Source: Marinilabiliaceae bacterium ANBcel2
Lineage (GTDB): Bacteria > Bacteroidota > Bacteroidia > Bacteroidales > Marinilabiliaceae
NCBI GenBank assembly: GCA_029688995.1
Contig: JARULA010000001.1
Location: 310,001-374,000, forward strand
Length of the DNA stretch: 64,000 nucleotides
Direction: 5' to 3'
Shown: piece after piece, positions 1 to 7,748 of the stretch
Layout of the letters: each line of letters starts with the position of its first letter
How positions within the stretch are numbered: position 1 is the first letter of the stretch
Position numbers and translations under genes: made by a program
Notes under the pieces: generated by a model
Database searches by the model: none
What the model saw: the letters and a program-made list of their open reading frames with translations, nothing else
What the model was told of the DNA's origin: nothing

Positions 1-536
1 TCCTGTACCTGAACTGGATCCATTCTGGCAGCTATATCAGAGTCTGTAATAATAAGCATTGACACAAACATAGGTGCAATAACTGTAGCTACTGAATTCA
101 AAAAATTTGTAAGTGTTAAACGACTCGCCGCAGTTTTTGCAGGGCCTAAAGCATTCACATAAGGATTCGCAGCTACCTGAAGAAACACAATACCAATGGC
201 AAAAACAGCTACTCCAAATAGAAATGGAATATACCCCAAAGCCACTAAAGGAATACACATAAAAATTCCAAGAGCAAGCAAGCCTATCCCAGAAATCACA
301 CCATTCTTATAACCAATACGATGAATTAAAAGTCCAACAGGAATAGATAGAGCATATGCACCAAAAAAGAAGGTGTTGGGAAGCTGTTTTAAAACTTCTC
401 CTTTATCTCTTGAATCAAGATCGAAAGCCTCTTTAAGAAAATCGATCATAGAGTTGTTCATGGTGGTCATAAACCCAATCAAAAAGAAAAGGGCCGCCAT
501 AATAATCAACGGAAATAAATACTTATTCTTAGCCAT
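1..536 (-). CDS. FHS-family sugar/H+ symporter (galactose/glucose/fucose permease type), 3' end cut by window edge
   Basis: Only the first ~178 codons are present; the ~430-residue family length means more than half lies beyond the left edge. The frame reads from an ATG at 536 as MAKNKYLFPLIIMAAL and shows several hydrophobic segments, an early MNNSMIDFLKEAF stretch (loop after TM1 in FHS porters) and the motif QVAANPYVNALGP followed by ASRLTLTNFLNS, which is characteristic of the FucP/GluP family of the major facilitator superfamily. It would import a hexose with protons across the inner membrane. It starts 22 bp after the galK stop on the same strand, so it is almost certainly the third gene of a galactose operon and galactose is the most likely substrate. 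Substrate is inferred from context; glucose or fucose is possible. Confidence 0.88.
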   Translation of the reverse strand, partial: MAKNKYLFPLIIMAALFFLIGFMTTMNNSMIDFLKEAFDLDSRDKGEVLKQLPNTFFFGAYALSIPVGLLIHRIGYKNGVISGIGLLALGIFMCIPLVALGYIPFLFGVAVFAIGIVFLQVAANPYVNALGPAKTAASRLTLTNFLNSVATVIAPMFVSMLIITDSDIAARMDPVQVQ

Positions 537-558
537 AATAAAAATTATTTATTTAAAA

Positions 559-1848
559 TTACACTTCTAATTTTATTGCACCTTCGGGACGAATAAACAG
601 TTTATGACATTTTCCTTTACCATAAACATGCTCAAGTGTCTCTACATATTTGTCCACTAAATCTTCAGGAACAAAAGCCTGAATGGTTCCTCCAAAACCA
701 CCACCGTGAACTCGCCATGCACCTTTACCTTTAAGCACCATTTCACTCAAGGCTAAGGCCAAAGACATAACCTGTTCATCTTTATGAGTAATCTCATAAA
801 CATTTTGATTATACATATATGAACTATAACCCGACTCCACAACCATCTTCAAAAATGATTGAAAATCTTTATTTTCAAGAGCCTTAACCTGATCGACAAC
901 TCTTTGATTGTCACCTTGAAAATGTATAGCACGTAGAATAGCACGATCACCGGTTTTCTCTCTTATTTGAGGAATTTTATCAACAATCTCTTCCAATGAA
1001 ACCTTTCTCAACACATCGGCACCCAACTCGGCAGCAACAGATTTCATTTCCGTAGGCAAAGAAGCATATTCAGCCTGAGAAGCAGCATCATCATGACCTC
1101 CACCTACATCGGTAATAATAAGAGAATATCCTGTAGTTACAAAATCAAAATCAATTGGTTTTACAATAGGATTGGCAGGATCTTCAAAATCAATTGTAAT
1201 TAATCCTCCTACCGAACAAGCTGTCTGATCCATTAAACCACAGGGCTTACCAAAAAAATTATTTTCAGCCCATTGTCCAATAATTGCATTCTCAACAGGA
1301 TCCATTTTTCCATCATTAAACAGATTGCTAATAATAGCACCAATTAACACCTCAAAAGAAGCAGATGAACTAAGCCCTGAACCTTTTGGCACACGACCTT
1401 CAACGCAAGCATCAAAACCACCAACTTCATACCCGTTTTCTTTCATCTTAGTGGCAATACCCTTAACAAGAGCAGAAGATGTAAAAAACTCCTTCTCATC
1501 TGGCTTCATATCGGTTAACTCCACCTCAAACTGTGGATACCCTGCCGACTTTATACGAATGGTATTAGTTCCATTGGGTGCAGCTACAGCAATATTGTCA
1601 AGATTAACAGCTCCGGCAAGAACTCTTCCGTAGTTATGATCGGTATGATTTCCACCCACTTCGGTTCTGCCCGGAGATGAAAATAGTTCCACATCATCTT
1701 TCCCAAATGTGGAAAGAAAATCATTCATCAAAGCAACATAACGATCATATTGCTCTTTCAAAACCGATGTATCATTACCATATAATTTAACAAACATCGG
1801 ATTATCGCCTTTATTCAACTTATTAATAAGTGATTCAATTCTATCCAT
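559..1848 (-). CDS. galK: Galactokinase
   Basis: 429-residue GHMP-superfamily kinase that phosphorylates galactose to galactose 1-phosphate, the first step of the Leloir pathway, in the cytoplasm. Visible motifs: PGRTEVGGNHTDHN at residues 59-72 (galactokinase signature, with Arg61 in the catalytic Arg position), the ATP-binding GHMP motif PKGSGLSSSAS at 154-164, the sugar-site motif GLMDQTA at 204-210 with the likely base Asp207, and a C-terminal GGGFGGT motif. The signature reads EVGGNHTDHN rather than the enterobacterial NLIGEHTDY; this variant occurs in Bacteroidota and Firmicutes enzymes. ATG start at 1848. It lies between the Nudix-type regulator (96 bp upstream) and the permease (22 bp downstream). 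galE elsewhere in the window (11005-12030) could supply another Leloir step; galT and galM are not here. Confidence 0.95.
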   Translation of the reverse strand: MDRIESLINKLNKGDNPMFVKLYGNDTSVLKEQYDRYVALMNDFLSTFGKDDVELFSSPGRTEVGGNHTDHNYGRVLAGAVNLDNIAVAAPNGTNTIRIKSAGYPQFEVELTDMKPDEKEFFTSSALVKGIATKMKENGYEVGGFDACVEGRVPKGSGLSSSASFEVLIGAIISNLFNDGKMDPVENAIIGQWAENNFFGKPCGLMDQTACSVGGLITIDFEDPANPIVKPIDFDFVTTGYSLIITDVGGGHDDAASQAEYASLPTEMKSVAAELGADVLRKVSLEEIVDKIPQIREKTGDRAILRAIHFQGDNQRVVDQVKALENKDFQSFLKMVVESGYSSYMYNQNVYEITHKDEQVMSLALALSEMVLKGKGAWRVHGGGFGGTIQAFVPEDLVDKYVETLEHVYGKGKCHKLFIRPEGAIKLEV

Positions 1849-1943
1849 TTCTTACTTATTTTAATTTATAATTCAAAATTCAAAATCATTTTTACAACTA
1901 TTGCACACCAAAATATTTATAATAAATCTTTCACATATACAGA

Positions 1944-2642
1944 TTAAATAGTTATACCCATATTTAAAATTCTCTCAGTACCGGCTGCAGCTTTAGGGAT
2001 AAATTTATACAAGTAGGCTCCCTTTTTAGATTCAGTAGTATTCTTTTTATTTAAGCGCTCCAAAACTTTAAGAGACAAAACCTTTTTTCTGAAGTTGCCG
2101 GGATCCAATTCTTGTTGAAAAATAGCTTCATACAGTCGCCTTAACTGCATCAAAGTAAATTGGTCGGGTAATAATTCACGGCCAACTAAATGATAACTTG
2201 CACGCATTTGAAGTTTTTTCAAAGCATTCTCTACCATTTGTGAATGATCAAATACCAGCGAAGGGAAATTACTTATTGGAAACCATTTTGCCCCTTTGGC
2301 ATTAACCCTTTCAACATCCTGCTGAAAAAGAGGTATTAAAGCGTAAAACACCATTGAAATAACTCTTCCACCTGAATCTCTCTGTGGCAGAGAAAATGCA
2401 TGAACCTGATCAAGAAAAATATCGGCAAGTCCGGTATTAATTTCCAACACACGCTCAGCAGCCTGCTCCAAAGATTCATCAACACCACAAAAACCACCCA
2501 TTAAAGCCCACTTTCCTTTTTCCGGCTCCACGGGTCTGGGATGCAATAATAGCTTTAATTCATAATCCTCATAGCCAAAAATAACACAATCCACGGCAAC
2601 ATAATTCTTTGGTGCATCTACATAATATTTTTGACTACTCAT
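1944..2642 (-). CDS. Nudix-like sugar-responsive transcriptional regulator (NrtR/AraR type)
   Basis: 232 residues: an N-terminal Nudix fold (about 10-140) followed by a winged-helix region (about 150-220, QFTLMQLRRLYEAIF ... FRKKVLSL). The Nudix box at 50-72 keeps the frame of GX5EX7REUXEEXGU, but three of its Glu positions are changed (R-V-L-E-I-N-T-G-L), so catalysis is unlikely and the fold probably senses a ligand. Degenerate Nudix plus winged helix is the NrtR family, which in Bacteroides includes the arabinose repressor AraR. Position directly ahead of galK suggests control of galactose genes. The promoter region carries a palindrome at 2749-2767 next to a -7 box, consistent with autoregulation. 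Regulatory role is well supported; the ligand is inferred. Confidence 0.85.
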   Translation of the reverse strand: MSSQKYYVDAPKNYVAVDCVIFGYEDYELKLLLHPRPVEPEKGKWALMGGFCGVDESLEQAAERVLEINTGLADIFLDQVHAFSLPQRDSGGRVISMVFYALIPLFQQDVERVNAKGAKWFPISNFPSLVFDHSQMVENALKKLQMRASYHLVGRELLPDQFTLMQLRRLYEAIFQQELDPGNFRKKVLSLKVLERLNKKNTTESKKGAYLYKFIPKAAAGTERILNMGITI

Positions 2643-2739
2643 TTTTAAATGCTCTTAAATTATTAAAATCTATTAACGATCAAACCTATTGAAGCTCAAA
2701 TTACTAAATGAGATAAAACCCTTCACATTTTGACAAAAC

Positions 2740-2747
2740 CAAAAATA
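2740..2747 (-). promoter_or_regulatory. -7 promoter box (TAnnTTTG) for the galactose regulator/operon
   Basis: Read on the minus strand this is TATTTTTG, a full match to the Bacteroidota sigma-ABfr -7 consensus TAnnTTTG. It lies about 100 bp before the regulator ATG at 2642. No good TTTG -33 box is visible at the expected spacing; the palindrome at 2749-2767 occupies the spacer. Confidence 0.5.
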
Positions 2748-2748
2748 G

Positions 2749-2767
2749 AAAAGTAATTTCTACTTTT
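2749..2767. promoter_or_regulatory. Perfect palindrome, candidate operator of the Nudix-type regulator
   Basis: AAAAGTA-N5-TACTTTT is a perfect 7-5-7 inverted repeat. It abuts the -7 box at 2740-2747 on the side where the -33/-7 spacer should be. A repressor bound here would block RNA polymerase, so it is a natural operator for the adjacent regulator. The same sequence was not found in front of galK. Confidence 0.5.
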
Positions 2768-2908
2768 AAAACATTATTAGATATTTTTTTAAATTTTATT
2801 TAGCGTTACACTCAAATATCCTTAACCGTACAAAACTAATTATGATTACCTTATTAATATTTAACCGGCTTCTTTTATAATTTCTTCTCTATATTGAAAC
2901 AATATATC

Positions 2909-2916
2909 TATATTTG
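2909..2916 (+). promoter_or_regulatory. -7 promoter box for the cobalamin riboswitch transcript
   Basis: TATATTTG matches TAnnTTTG exactly and lies about 10 nt before the first paired bases of the riboswitch, where transcription of the leader should begin. No clear TTTG at -33 was found. Confidence 0.5.
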
Positions 2917-2924
2917 CAGTTGAA

Positions 2925-3120
2925 AATGGTTTAGATGTAACATAAAATAGAATCTGTTGCATCTGATTAAAAAGGGAATCCGGTTAAATTCCGGAGCTGT
3001 CCCCGCAGCTGTAAGCTTCAATTTCCTGTTAAGGATTATGTTTTTGAAATTACTCAAGCCACTGTGAAACAAAAAACGGGAAGGCATCAAAAACAGGAGC
3101 AAGCCAGAAGACCTGCCATA
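2925..3120 (+). ncRNA. Cobalamin (B12) riboswitch
   Basis: The leader contains the conserved blocks of the adenosylcobalamin riboswitch in order: GGGAATCCGGT then TTAAATTCCGGAGCTG at about 2974-2998, TCCCCGCAGCTGTAA at about 3000-3014, GCCACTG at 3058-3064, CGGGAAGG at 3077-3084, and the B12 box AAGCCAGAAGACCTGCC at 3101-3117. It sits 120 bp before a BtuB-type receptor gene and is expected to switch off btuB/btuG expression when cobalamin is plentiful. An AGCTTT/AAAGCT stem lies after the B12 box (about 3136-3154) and may belong to the expression platform. Ends are approximate. Confidence 0.95.
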
Positions 3121-3242
3121 AAAGATTTAATTCGTAGCTTTCGGGTGAAAAAGCTAAGATCAGAATAACTTTTTTCTGCTCTTTTTATTTTCACATTTCC
3201 GTTTGTTGCGAATGATTAAATAAGTTTTAATCATTTGTAACC

Positions 3243-5153
3243 ATGTTAAAAAAGAAATTTATATCTTTTTCATTACTAATATTGATGGCCGGTTATAATA
3301 CTGTAGCTCAAAACAGCATAACTGATATAAGCCATCAAATAAAAGAGGTGACAGTTCATTCATCCCGCCAAAAAGAGTATGCAACAGGAGCAATCACCGA
3401 GACCCCAGATTCAATCCTGCATAGTGCTATGAGAACCTCCTCCCTTGCCGACCTATTATCAGCAACAGGCAGTGCATCAATAAAATCTTATGGTGCAGGC
3501 GGGGTAACCTCTCTGAACATTAGAGGAGGCGGCAGCTCGCATACTGCAGTAATGTGGAATGGTGTTAATCTGCAAAACCCTATGAATACAGGCGTAAACC
3601 TGGCTGCAATACCCCTCTCTTTTAATAACAAAATAGAAATACAGCATGGAGGTGCCGGAACGCTATATGGGAGCGGAGCAGTATCAGGAGTTATACATAT
3701 AAACAGTGAGAACCTTTTCTCTCGCTCAAACTACACAAATGTAGAAGCAGGATATGGCAGTTATAACACTAAGATGGGGTCGATCTCTTTTAAAAGAGGA
3801 GATGAAAATAGAGCCTCATCATTTGCATTTACAGCAAAAACAAGTGACAACGACTTTAAATATAAAAATAGCTCAAGGATGGATGGGCGAACCGAAACAC
3901 AAAGCAATGCCGGATTTAAACAGTATGGATTTACACAAAACAATCAGATAAAACTTACAGATAACTCAACTATATCAACAGCTCTATGGTACCAATATAA
4001 CGATAAAGAGGTGCAAACCATGATGACCAGTAGCAGGCCAAACAATCAAAATCAAAAAGATCAAAATTTGAATGCTATTGCAGACTATAAATATTACGGT
4101 AACAATTTTAGATTAAATTTTAAACAGGCATTTTTATGGAATGAAGTTGATTATACCGATAAAGAGATATTATCAAACAGTGCACTTAACCGTTCTATTT
4201 CATCGGTTACTGAATTTGAAGCTACATTTAACCTGAGTAGTGGAGATAGATGGAGCAGTGGAGCAAACTATACGCACGAAAGAGGGAAGTCAGAAGCCTA
4301 CAGAGAGAATGGAAGTAGAGATAGATTATCGCTATTCTCTTTTTATCAGCTTAACCGGATAGATGATTTAACAACAGTATTAAGCATACGAAATGAGATG
4401 AGTGACAGCGAGATTCATCCGGTAGTATTTGCCGTTGGAGCCGATTACAATATAACCGATATATTTTCATTAAATAGTAATATATCGCGCAACTACAGAA
4501 TTCCCTCATTTAATGATATCTTTTGGGCCGAAGATGCCTATTCAAAGGGGAATCCTGACTTAAAGCCGGAGTACGGATGGTCGGGAGATGGGGGTGTAAA
4601 TTTAGCACTCAACATGTCCAATACCAGTTTGGAACTATCTTCAACCCTCTTTTACAGCAGAACAAAAGATCTTATTGTATGGCTGCAACAGGGAGAAAAG
4701 AGGTTATGGACTCCCACTAATAAAAAAACCGGACACTCTAAAGGTTATGAATTAAGATTAAAGAGCAGCACAAAGCTTAACAGCTCTCTTTTAAATATTA
4801 GAGCATCATATTACAACACCTTCTCAAAATTAAAAACAGATGATCAATGGGACAATCAACAAATGATCTATGTACCTCGTCACAGAGCAGCTACCAATAT
4901 TACATTTAGAAGAGAAAATATTTCAGCCGGCTTTATTTTAAATGCAACCGGCAAAAGATATTATGACTACCAAAACAGTCTGGACAGCTACATAAAAGGA
5001 GATCTCTTTATTATGAAACAGCTCTCTATGTATGACAAAAATGCCCAATTAAACTTTAGGGTAAACAATATATGGGATACCGAGTATCAGCTAACTGCAT
5101 TTTACGCTATGCCTTTAAGAAACTACCAGTTAACCTTAAATATTAATTTTTAA
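3243..5153 (+). CDS. btuB: TonB-dependent outer-membrane receptor, cobalamin (BtuB-like)
   Basis: 636 residues with an N-terminal signal peptide (MLKKKFISFSLLILMAG ... VAQ), a plug domain over roughly residues 40-150 (SSLADLLSATGSASIKSYG, LNIRGGGSSHTAVMWNGVNL, GTLYGSGAVSGVIHI) and a beta-barrel ending in aromatic LTLNINF, typical for Bacteroidota outer-membrane proteins. It imports a bulky ligand across the outer membrane using TonB energy. The B12 riboswitch directly upstream and the BtuG-like lipoprotein directly downstream (33 bp gap) identify cobalamin or a related corrinoid as the cargo. The receptor class is certain; the ligand rests on this context. Confidence 0.92.
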   Translation: MLKKKFISFSLLILMAGYNTVAQNSITDISHQIKEVTVHSSRQKEYATGAITETPDSILHSAMRTSSLADLLSATGSASIKSYGAGGVTSLNIRGGGSSHTAVMWNGVNLQNPMNTGVNLAAIPLSFNNKIEIQHGGAGTLYGSGAVSGVIHINSENLFSRSNYTNVEAGYGSYNTKMGSISFKRGDENRASSFAFTAKTSDNDFKYKNSSRMDGRTETQSNAGFKQYGFTQNNQIKLTDNSTISTALWYQYNDKEVQTMMTSSRPNNQNQKDQNLNAIADYKYYGNNFRLNFKQAFLWNEVDYTDKEILSNSALNRSISSVTEFEATFNLSSGDRWSSGANYTHERGKSEAYRENGSRDRLSLFSFYQLNRIDDLTTVLSIRNEMSDSEIHPVVFAVGADYNITDIFSLNSNISRNYRIPSFNDIFWAEDAYSKGNPDLKPEYGWSGDGGVNLALNMSNTSLELSSTLFYSRTKDLIVWLQQGEKRLWTPTNKKTGHSKGYELRLKSSTKLNSSLLNIRASYYNTFSKLKTDDQWDNQQMIYVPRHRAATNITFRRENISAGFILNATGKRYYDYQNSLDSYIKGDLFIMKQLSMYDKNAQLNFRVNNIWDTEYQLTAFYAMPLRNYQLTLNINF

Positions 5154-5186
5154 TAACTTAATACAAACAACTAAAGAACCAAAACA

Positions 5187-6290
5187 ATGAAAACTATTAA
5201 ATCATTAATCGAAAAAAAACTGTATCAACTAATCATTATTGCACTTTTAATAACATCATGCTCAGATGATGATAATGATATTCGTTATGAGAGTGACGGA
5301 CTTTTAGACTATGGAGCTTTAATATTAAATGAGGGAACTTTTGGAAACAGTAATGCCTCATTAAGCTTTGAAAGCTTTACTCATGATACAGTTATAGGAG
5401 ACATCTACAGAGAAGCTAACGGTGGAAATATCAGTATAGGAGATGTTTTACAGGATGCTGTAATAACAGATAATCTTGCTCTGTTTGTTTTAAATAATAG
5501 CGATAAAATAGAGGTAACAAACAGTCAGGATTTTACCTGGAAAAAAACTATCGATAATCTCCACAATCCGCGCTTTGCAACCACGCATAACAACAAACTA
5601 TTTGTTAGTCAGTGGAGGTCTGCCGAAGGATCGGTTGCAGTAATTGATTTAAACAATTTAGAGATTATAGAAAATATTGAAACAGATCAATATGGAGCCG
5701 AAGGCATACTATCACACAACAACTATATCTGGGTAGCAAATAGTGGCGGCTTCGGCACAGATAACACTATTTCGGTTATAGATCCTGAAACATACCAGGT
5801 TGTTAACACTATAAAGACAAAAGATGAACCAACTCACTTTACAGTAGATAAAAACAGTGATATTTGGGCTGTATGCAGTGGTAGTCAAATATGGAATCAG
5901 GACTGGACCGAGATAATCGAGGAGACTCCTTCATATCTAATAAAAATAGATCCTAACTCTCAAGAGGTTGTAAGAGAGATAAAAATTAGTGATAGTAAGC
6001 ATGCAAATCATATTGGTATAAATAAAGATAAATCAATAATCTACACTATGAATTCTCTCGGGATATTTAAGATGAGAATCGAAGATGAGCAGCTCCCTGT
6101 TGAACCCTTTATTGGTGAAAGTGGATACAGCTTTTCGGTTAATCCCTTTAACGGAGATATCTATTTAACAGATGCAAAAGATTTTGCTTCACCCGGCACA
6201 ATATCTATCTACGATGGCAACAGCGGAGAGCTAAAAAGAACAATTACCGATAACATAGGATTAATTCCTTCTAAAATAATATTCCGATAA
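5187..6290 (+). CDS. btuG: Surface lipoprotein beta-propeller, BtuG-like cobalamin-binding protein
   Basis: 367 residues. A lipoprotein signal ends at LITSC with Cys25, followed at once by acidic SDDDND, matching the lipoprotein export signal that sends Bacteroidota lipoproteins to the cell surface. The rest is a YncE/DUF5074-like propeller with repeating blades (SVAVIDLNNLEIIENI, TISVIDPETYQVVNTI, SYLIKIDPNSQEVVREI). In Bacteroides, BtuG proteins with this architecture are encoded beside btuB, bind B12 extremely tightly and hand it to the receptor. The position 33 bp after a riboswitch-controlled btuB gives the same reading. What is seen is the lipoprotein propeller and its location; binding of B12 is inferred by analogy. 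Confidence 0.85.
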   Translation: MKTIKSLIEKKLYQLIIIALLITSCSDDDNDIRYESDGLLDYGALILNEGTFGNSNASLSFESFTHDTVIGDIYREANGGNISIGDVLQDAVITDNLALFVLNNSDKIEVTNSQDFTWKKTIDNLHNPRFATTHNNKLFVSQWRSAEGSVAVIDLNNLEIIENIETDQYGAEGILSHNNYIWVANSGGFGTDNTISVIDPETYQVVNTIKTKDEPTHFTVDKNSDIWAVCSGSQIWNQDWTEIIEETPSYLIKIDPNSQEVVREIKISDSKHANHIGINKDKSIIYTMNSLGIFKMRIEDEQLPVEPFIGESGYSFSVNPFNGDIYLTDAKDFASPGTISIYDGNSGELKRTITDNIGLIPSKIIFR

Positions 6291-6325
6291 TAATTTTAAC
6301 CATCTTATCCCGCCCATCTATCAAA

Positions 6326-6366
6326 ATAGTTCCATTTCAATAAATTTTGAAATGGAGCTATTTTTA
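6326..6366. terminator. Bidirectional terminator between btuG and the YraN gene
   Basis: CCATTTCAA and TTGAAATGG form a stem, extended by AGT/GCT flanks, with A- and T-rich runs on both sides. It separates convergent genes and can stop transcription from either side. Confidence 0.75.
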
Positions 6367-6729
6367 TTCACTTTGAGCTGTAAATGCATTTTTAACATGT
6401 TCAATGCTCAATTTGTCATCATCAAGGAGACAAAAAATTAGATCAAATCTAATATCCTTATCGATTTTATGATATTTTACAAAGCCTTCGGCAGCATGAA
6501 CTAAAAATTTAATCTTTGATGCCTTAATAGAGTCACGAGGATCTCCCCATCTCATATTTTTACGTGTACGAACCTCTACTATAACAAGATCATCTCCATC
6601 CACTGCAACAATATCCAACTCCCGGTGCCTAAATCGCCAGTTACGAGTAAGAATACTATACCCCTTTTTAAGCAAATAGTCACAAGCAATATCCTCTCCT
6701 TTTTTCCCAAGTTCATTGTGAAGAGCCAT
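6364..6729 (-). CDS. YraN/UPF0102 family endonuclease-like protein
   Basis: 121 residues, the normal length for UPF0102. It has the restriction-endonuclease-like layout: GEDIA at 11-15, RELDIVAVD at 36-44 and VIVEVRTRK at 49-57, giving the Glu/Asp/Glu-x-Lys/Arg cluster of a PD-(D/E)XK fold. Members are widespread and probably act on DNA intermediates, but no specific reaction is established. It is 3 bp downstream of the LD-carboxypeptidase gene and so co-transcribed with it. Family assignment is firm; function is open. Confidence 0.9.
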   Translation of the reverse strand: MALHNELGKKGEDIACDYLLKKGYSILTRNWRFRHRELDIVAVDGDDLVIVEVRTRKNMRWGDPRDSIKASKIKFLVHAAEGFVKYHKIDKDIRFDLIFCLLDDDKLSIEHVKNAFTAQSE

Positions 6730-6732
6730 ATA

Positions 6733-7641
6733 TCATCCTATATGTGCAAAGTGAGAACTCTGACCGGTAACATCAATTTTAACTTTTGCTCCCATAATTA
6801 CAGGCTCATTTTGTCTGTCATGACCTGCATTAAAATTAGAGATCACAGGAAAGCCATACTCCTTAACTGCATCTACAATAATTCCATGTGCATCTCTTCC
6901 AAAGGGAGTCTCCCCATCGCTCATCTCAGTCATCTGACCTATCACCAATCCTTTTAAACCCTCAAACTTACCTGCCAGTTTAAAGCCCTGAATCATCCTG
7001 TCAACATGATATAACTTTTCACCCAAATCTTCGAGAAATAAAATTTTTCCTTTAGGGTCAAAATCATACCTGGAGCCTTTAAGGGAGTTGAGCAGTGTTA
7101 AATTGCCCCCTACAAGTTCACCTTCGGCCGAACCTGTGCGGTTATATGAATTATAAGGCAGGTTATAATCAGGAATATCACCCTTTAAAAGATTCCATAA
7201 ATTGAGAACACCCGTATTCTCAATATCTGGTTTTTCAAGATTTAGCGCCATTGGTCCGTGCACCGAAACCAAACCTGCCTCCTTTTGTAGCTTGGAGTGT
7301 AAAACCGTAATATCACTAAAGCCTATAAGCCATTTAGGGTTATTTTTAAGAGGCGTGAAATCTACCTTATCACAAATCCTTAAAGTTCCATGTCCGCCTC
7401 TGGTACACCACACAGCTTTAATATCTGGGGAGGATATTACCTTATTCAAATCATCAATCCGCTCTTGATCGGTTCCTCCAAACTGATTAAAAGAGCTCAA
7501 CACATTATCTCCTGTAACAACTTTATATCCCAACTCTTTAATAAAGTTAGAGGCTCTCTCAACAACAACAATAGTGGTTTTTCCCGAAGGAGTAATTAAA
7601 GCAACCAAATCATCCTTTTTTAAAAATGGAGGATATATCAT
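6733..7641 (-). CDS. Muramoyltetrapeptide (LD-) carboxypeptidase, S66 family
   Basis: 302 residues. LdcA-type serine peptidases remove the terminal D-Ala from murein tetrapeptides during peptidoglycan recycling. The catalytic triad is visible: Ser109 in LIGFSDIT, Glu204 in LFLEDLGE and His274 in NAGHDRQ. The family motif CTRGGHGTLR at 79-88 has His where Tyr is commonest. No signal peptide, so it should be cytoplasmic, as expected for muropeptide recycling. It is divergent from metG (107 bp shared upstream region) and followed by the YraN-type gene. Confidence 0.92.
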   Translation of the reverse strand: MIYPPFLKKDDLVALITPSGKTTIVVVERASNFIKELGYKVVTGDNVLSSFNQFGGTDQERIDDLNKVISSPDIKAVWCTRGGHGTLRICDKVDFTPLKNNPKWLIGFSDITVLHSKLQKEAGLVSVHGPMALNLEKPDIENTGVLNLWNLLKGDIPDYNLPYNSYNRTGSAEGELVGGNLTLLNSLKGSRYDFDPKGKILFLEDLGEKLYHVDRMIQGFKLAGKFEGLKGLVIGQMTEMSDGETPFGRDAHGIIVDAVKEYGFPVISNFNAGHDRQNEPVIMGAKVKIDVTGQSSHFAHIG

Positions 7642-7696
7642 AAAATAATAGTTTAATTAAGAAAAAAGCTGATAGCAATGATTATAAATCTTTACT

Positions 7697-7704
7697 TATC
7701 TTTG
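7697..7704 (+). promoter_or_regulatory. -7 promoter box for metG
   Basis: TATCTTTG matches TAnnTTTG and lies 44 bp before the metG ATG in the divergent intergenic region. No clear -33 TTTG at the expected distance. Confidence 0.45.
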
Positions 7705-7748
7705 CGAAGATATTAAAATGTTTTTTTTGCATCAATTTAAACTACAAT

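Noticed and set aside
1914-1926. ATTTAT-A-ATAAAT palindrome upstream of galK
   Set aside because: Such AT-only palindromes are expected by chance in this AT-rich DNA, and it does not match the candidate operator at 2749-2767.
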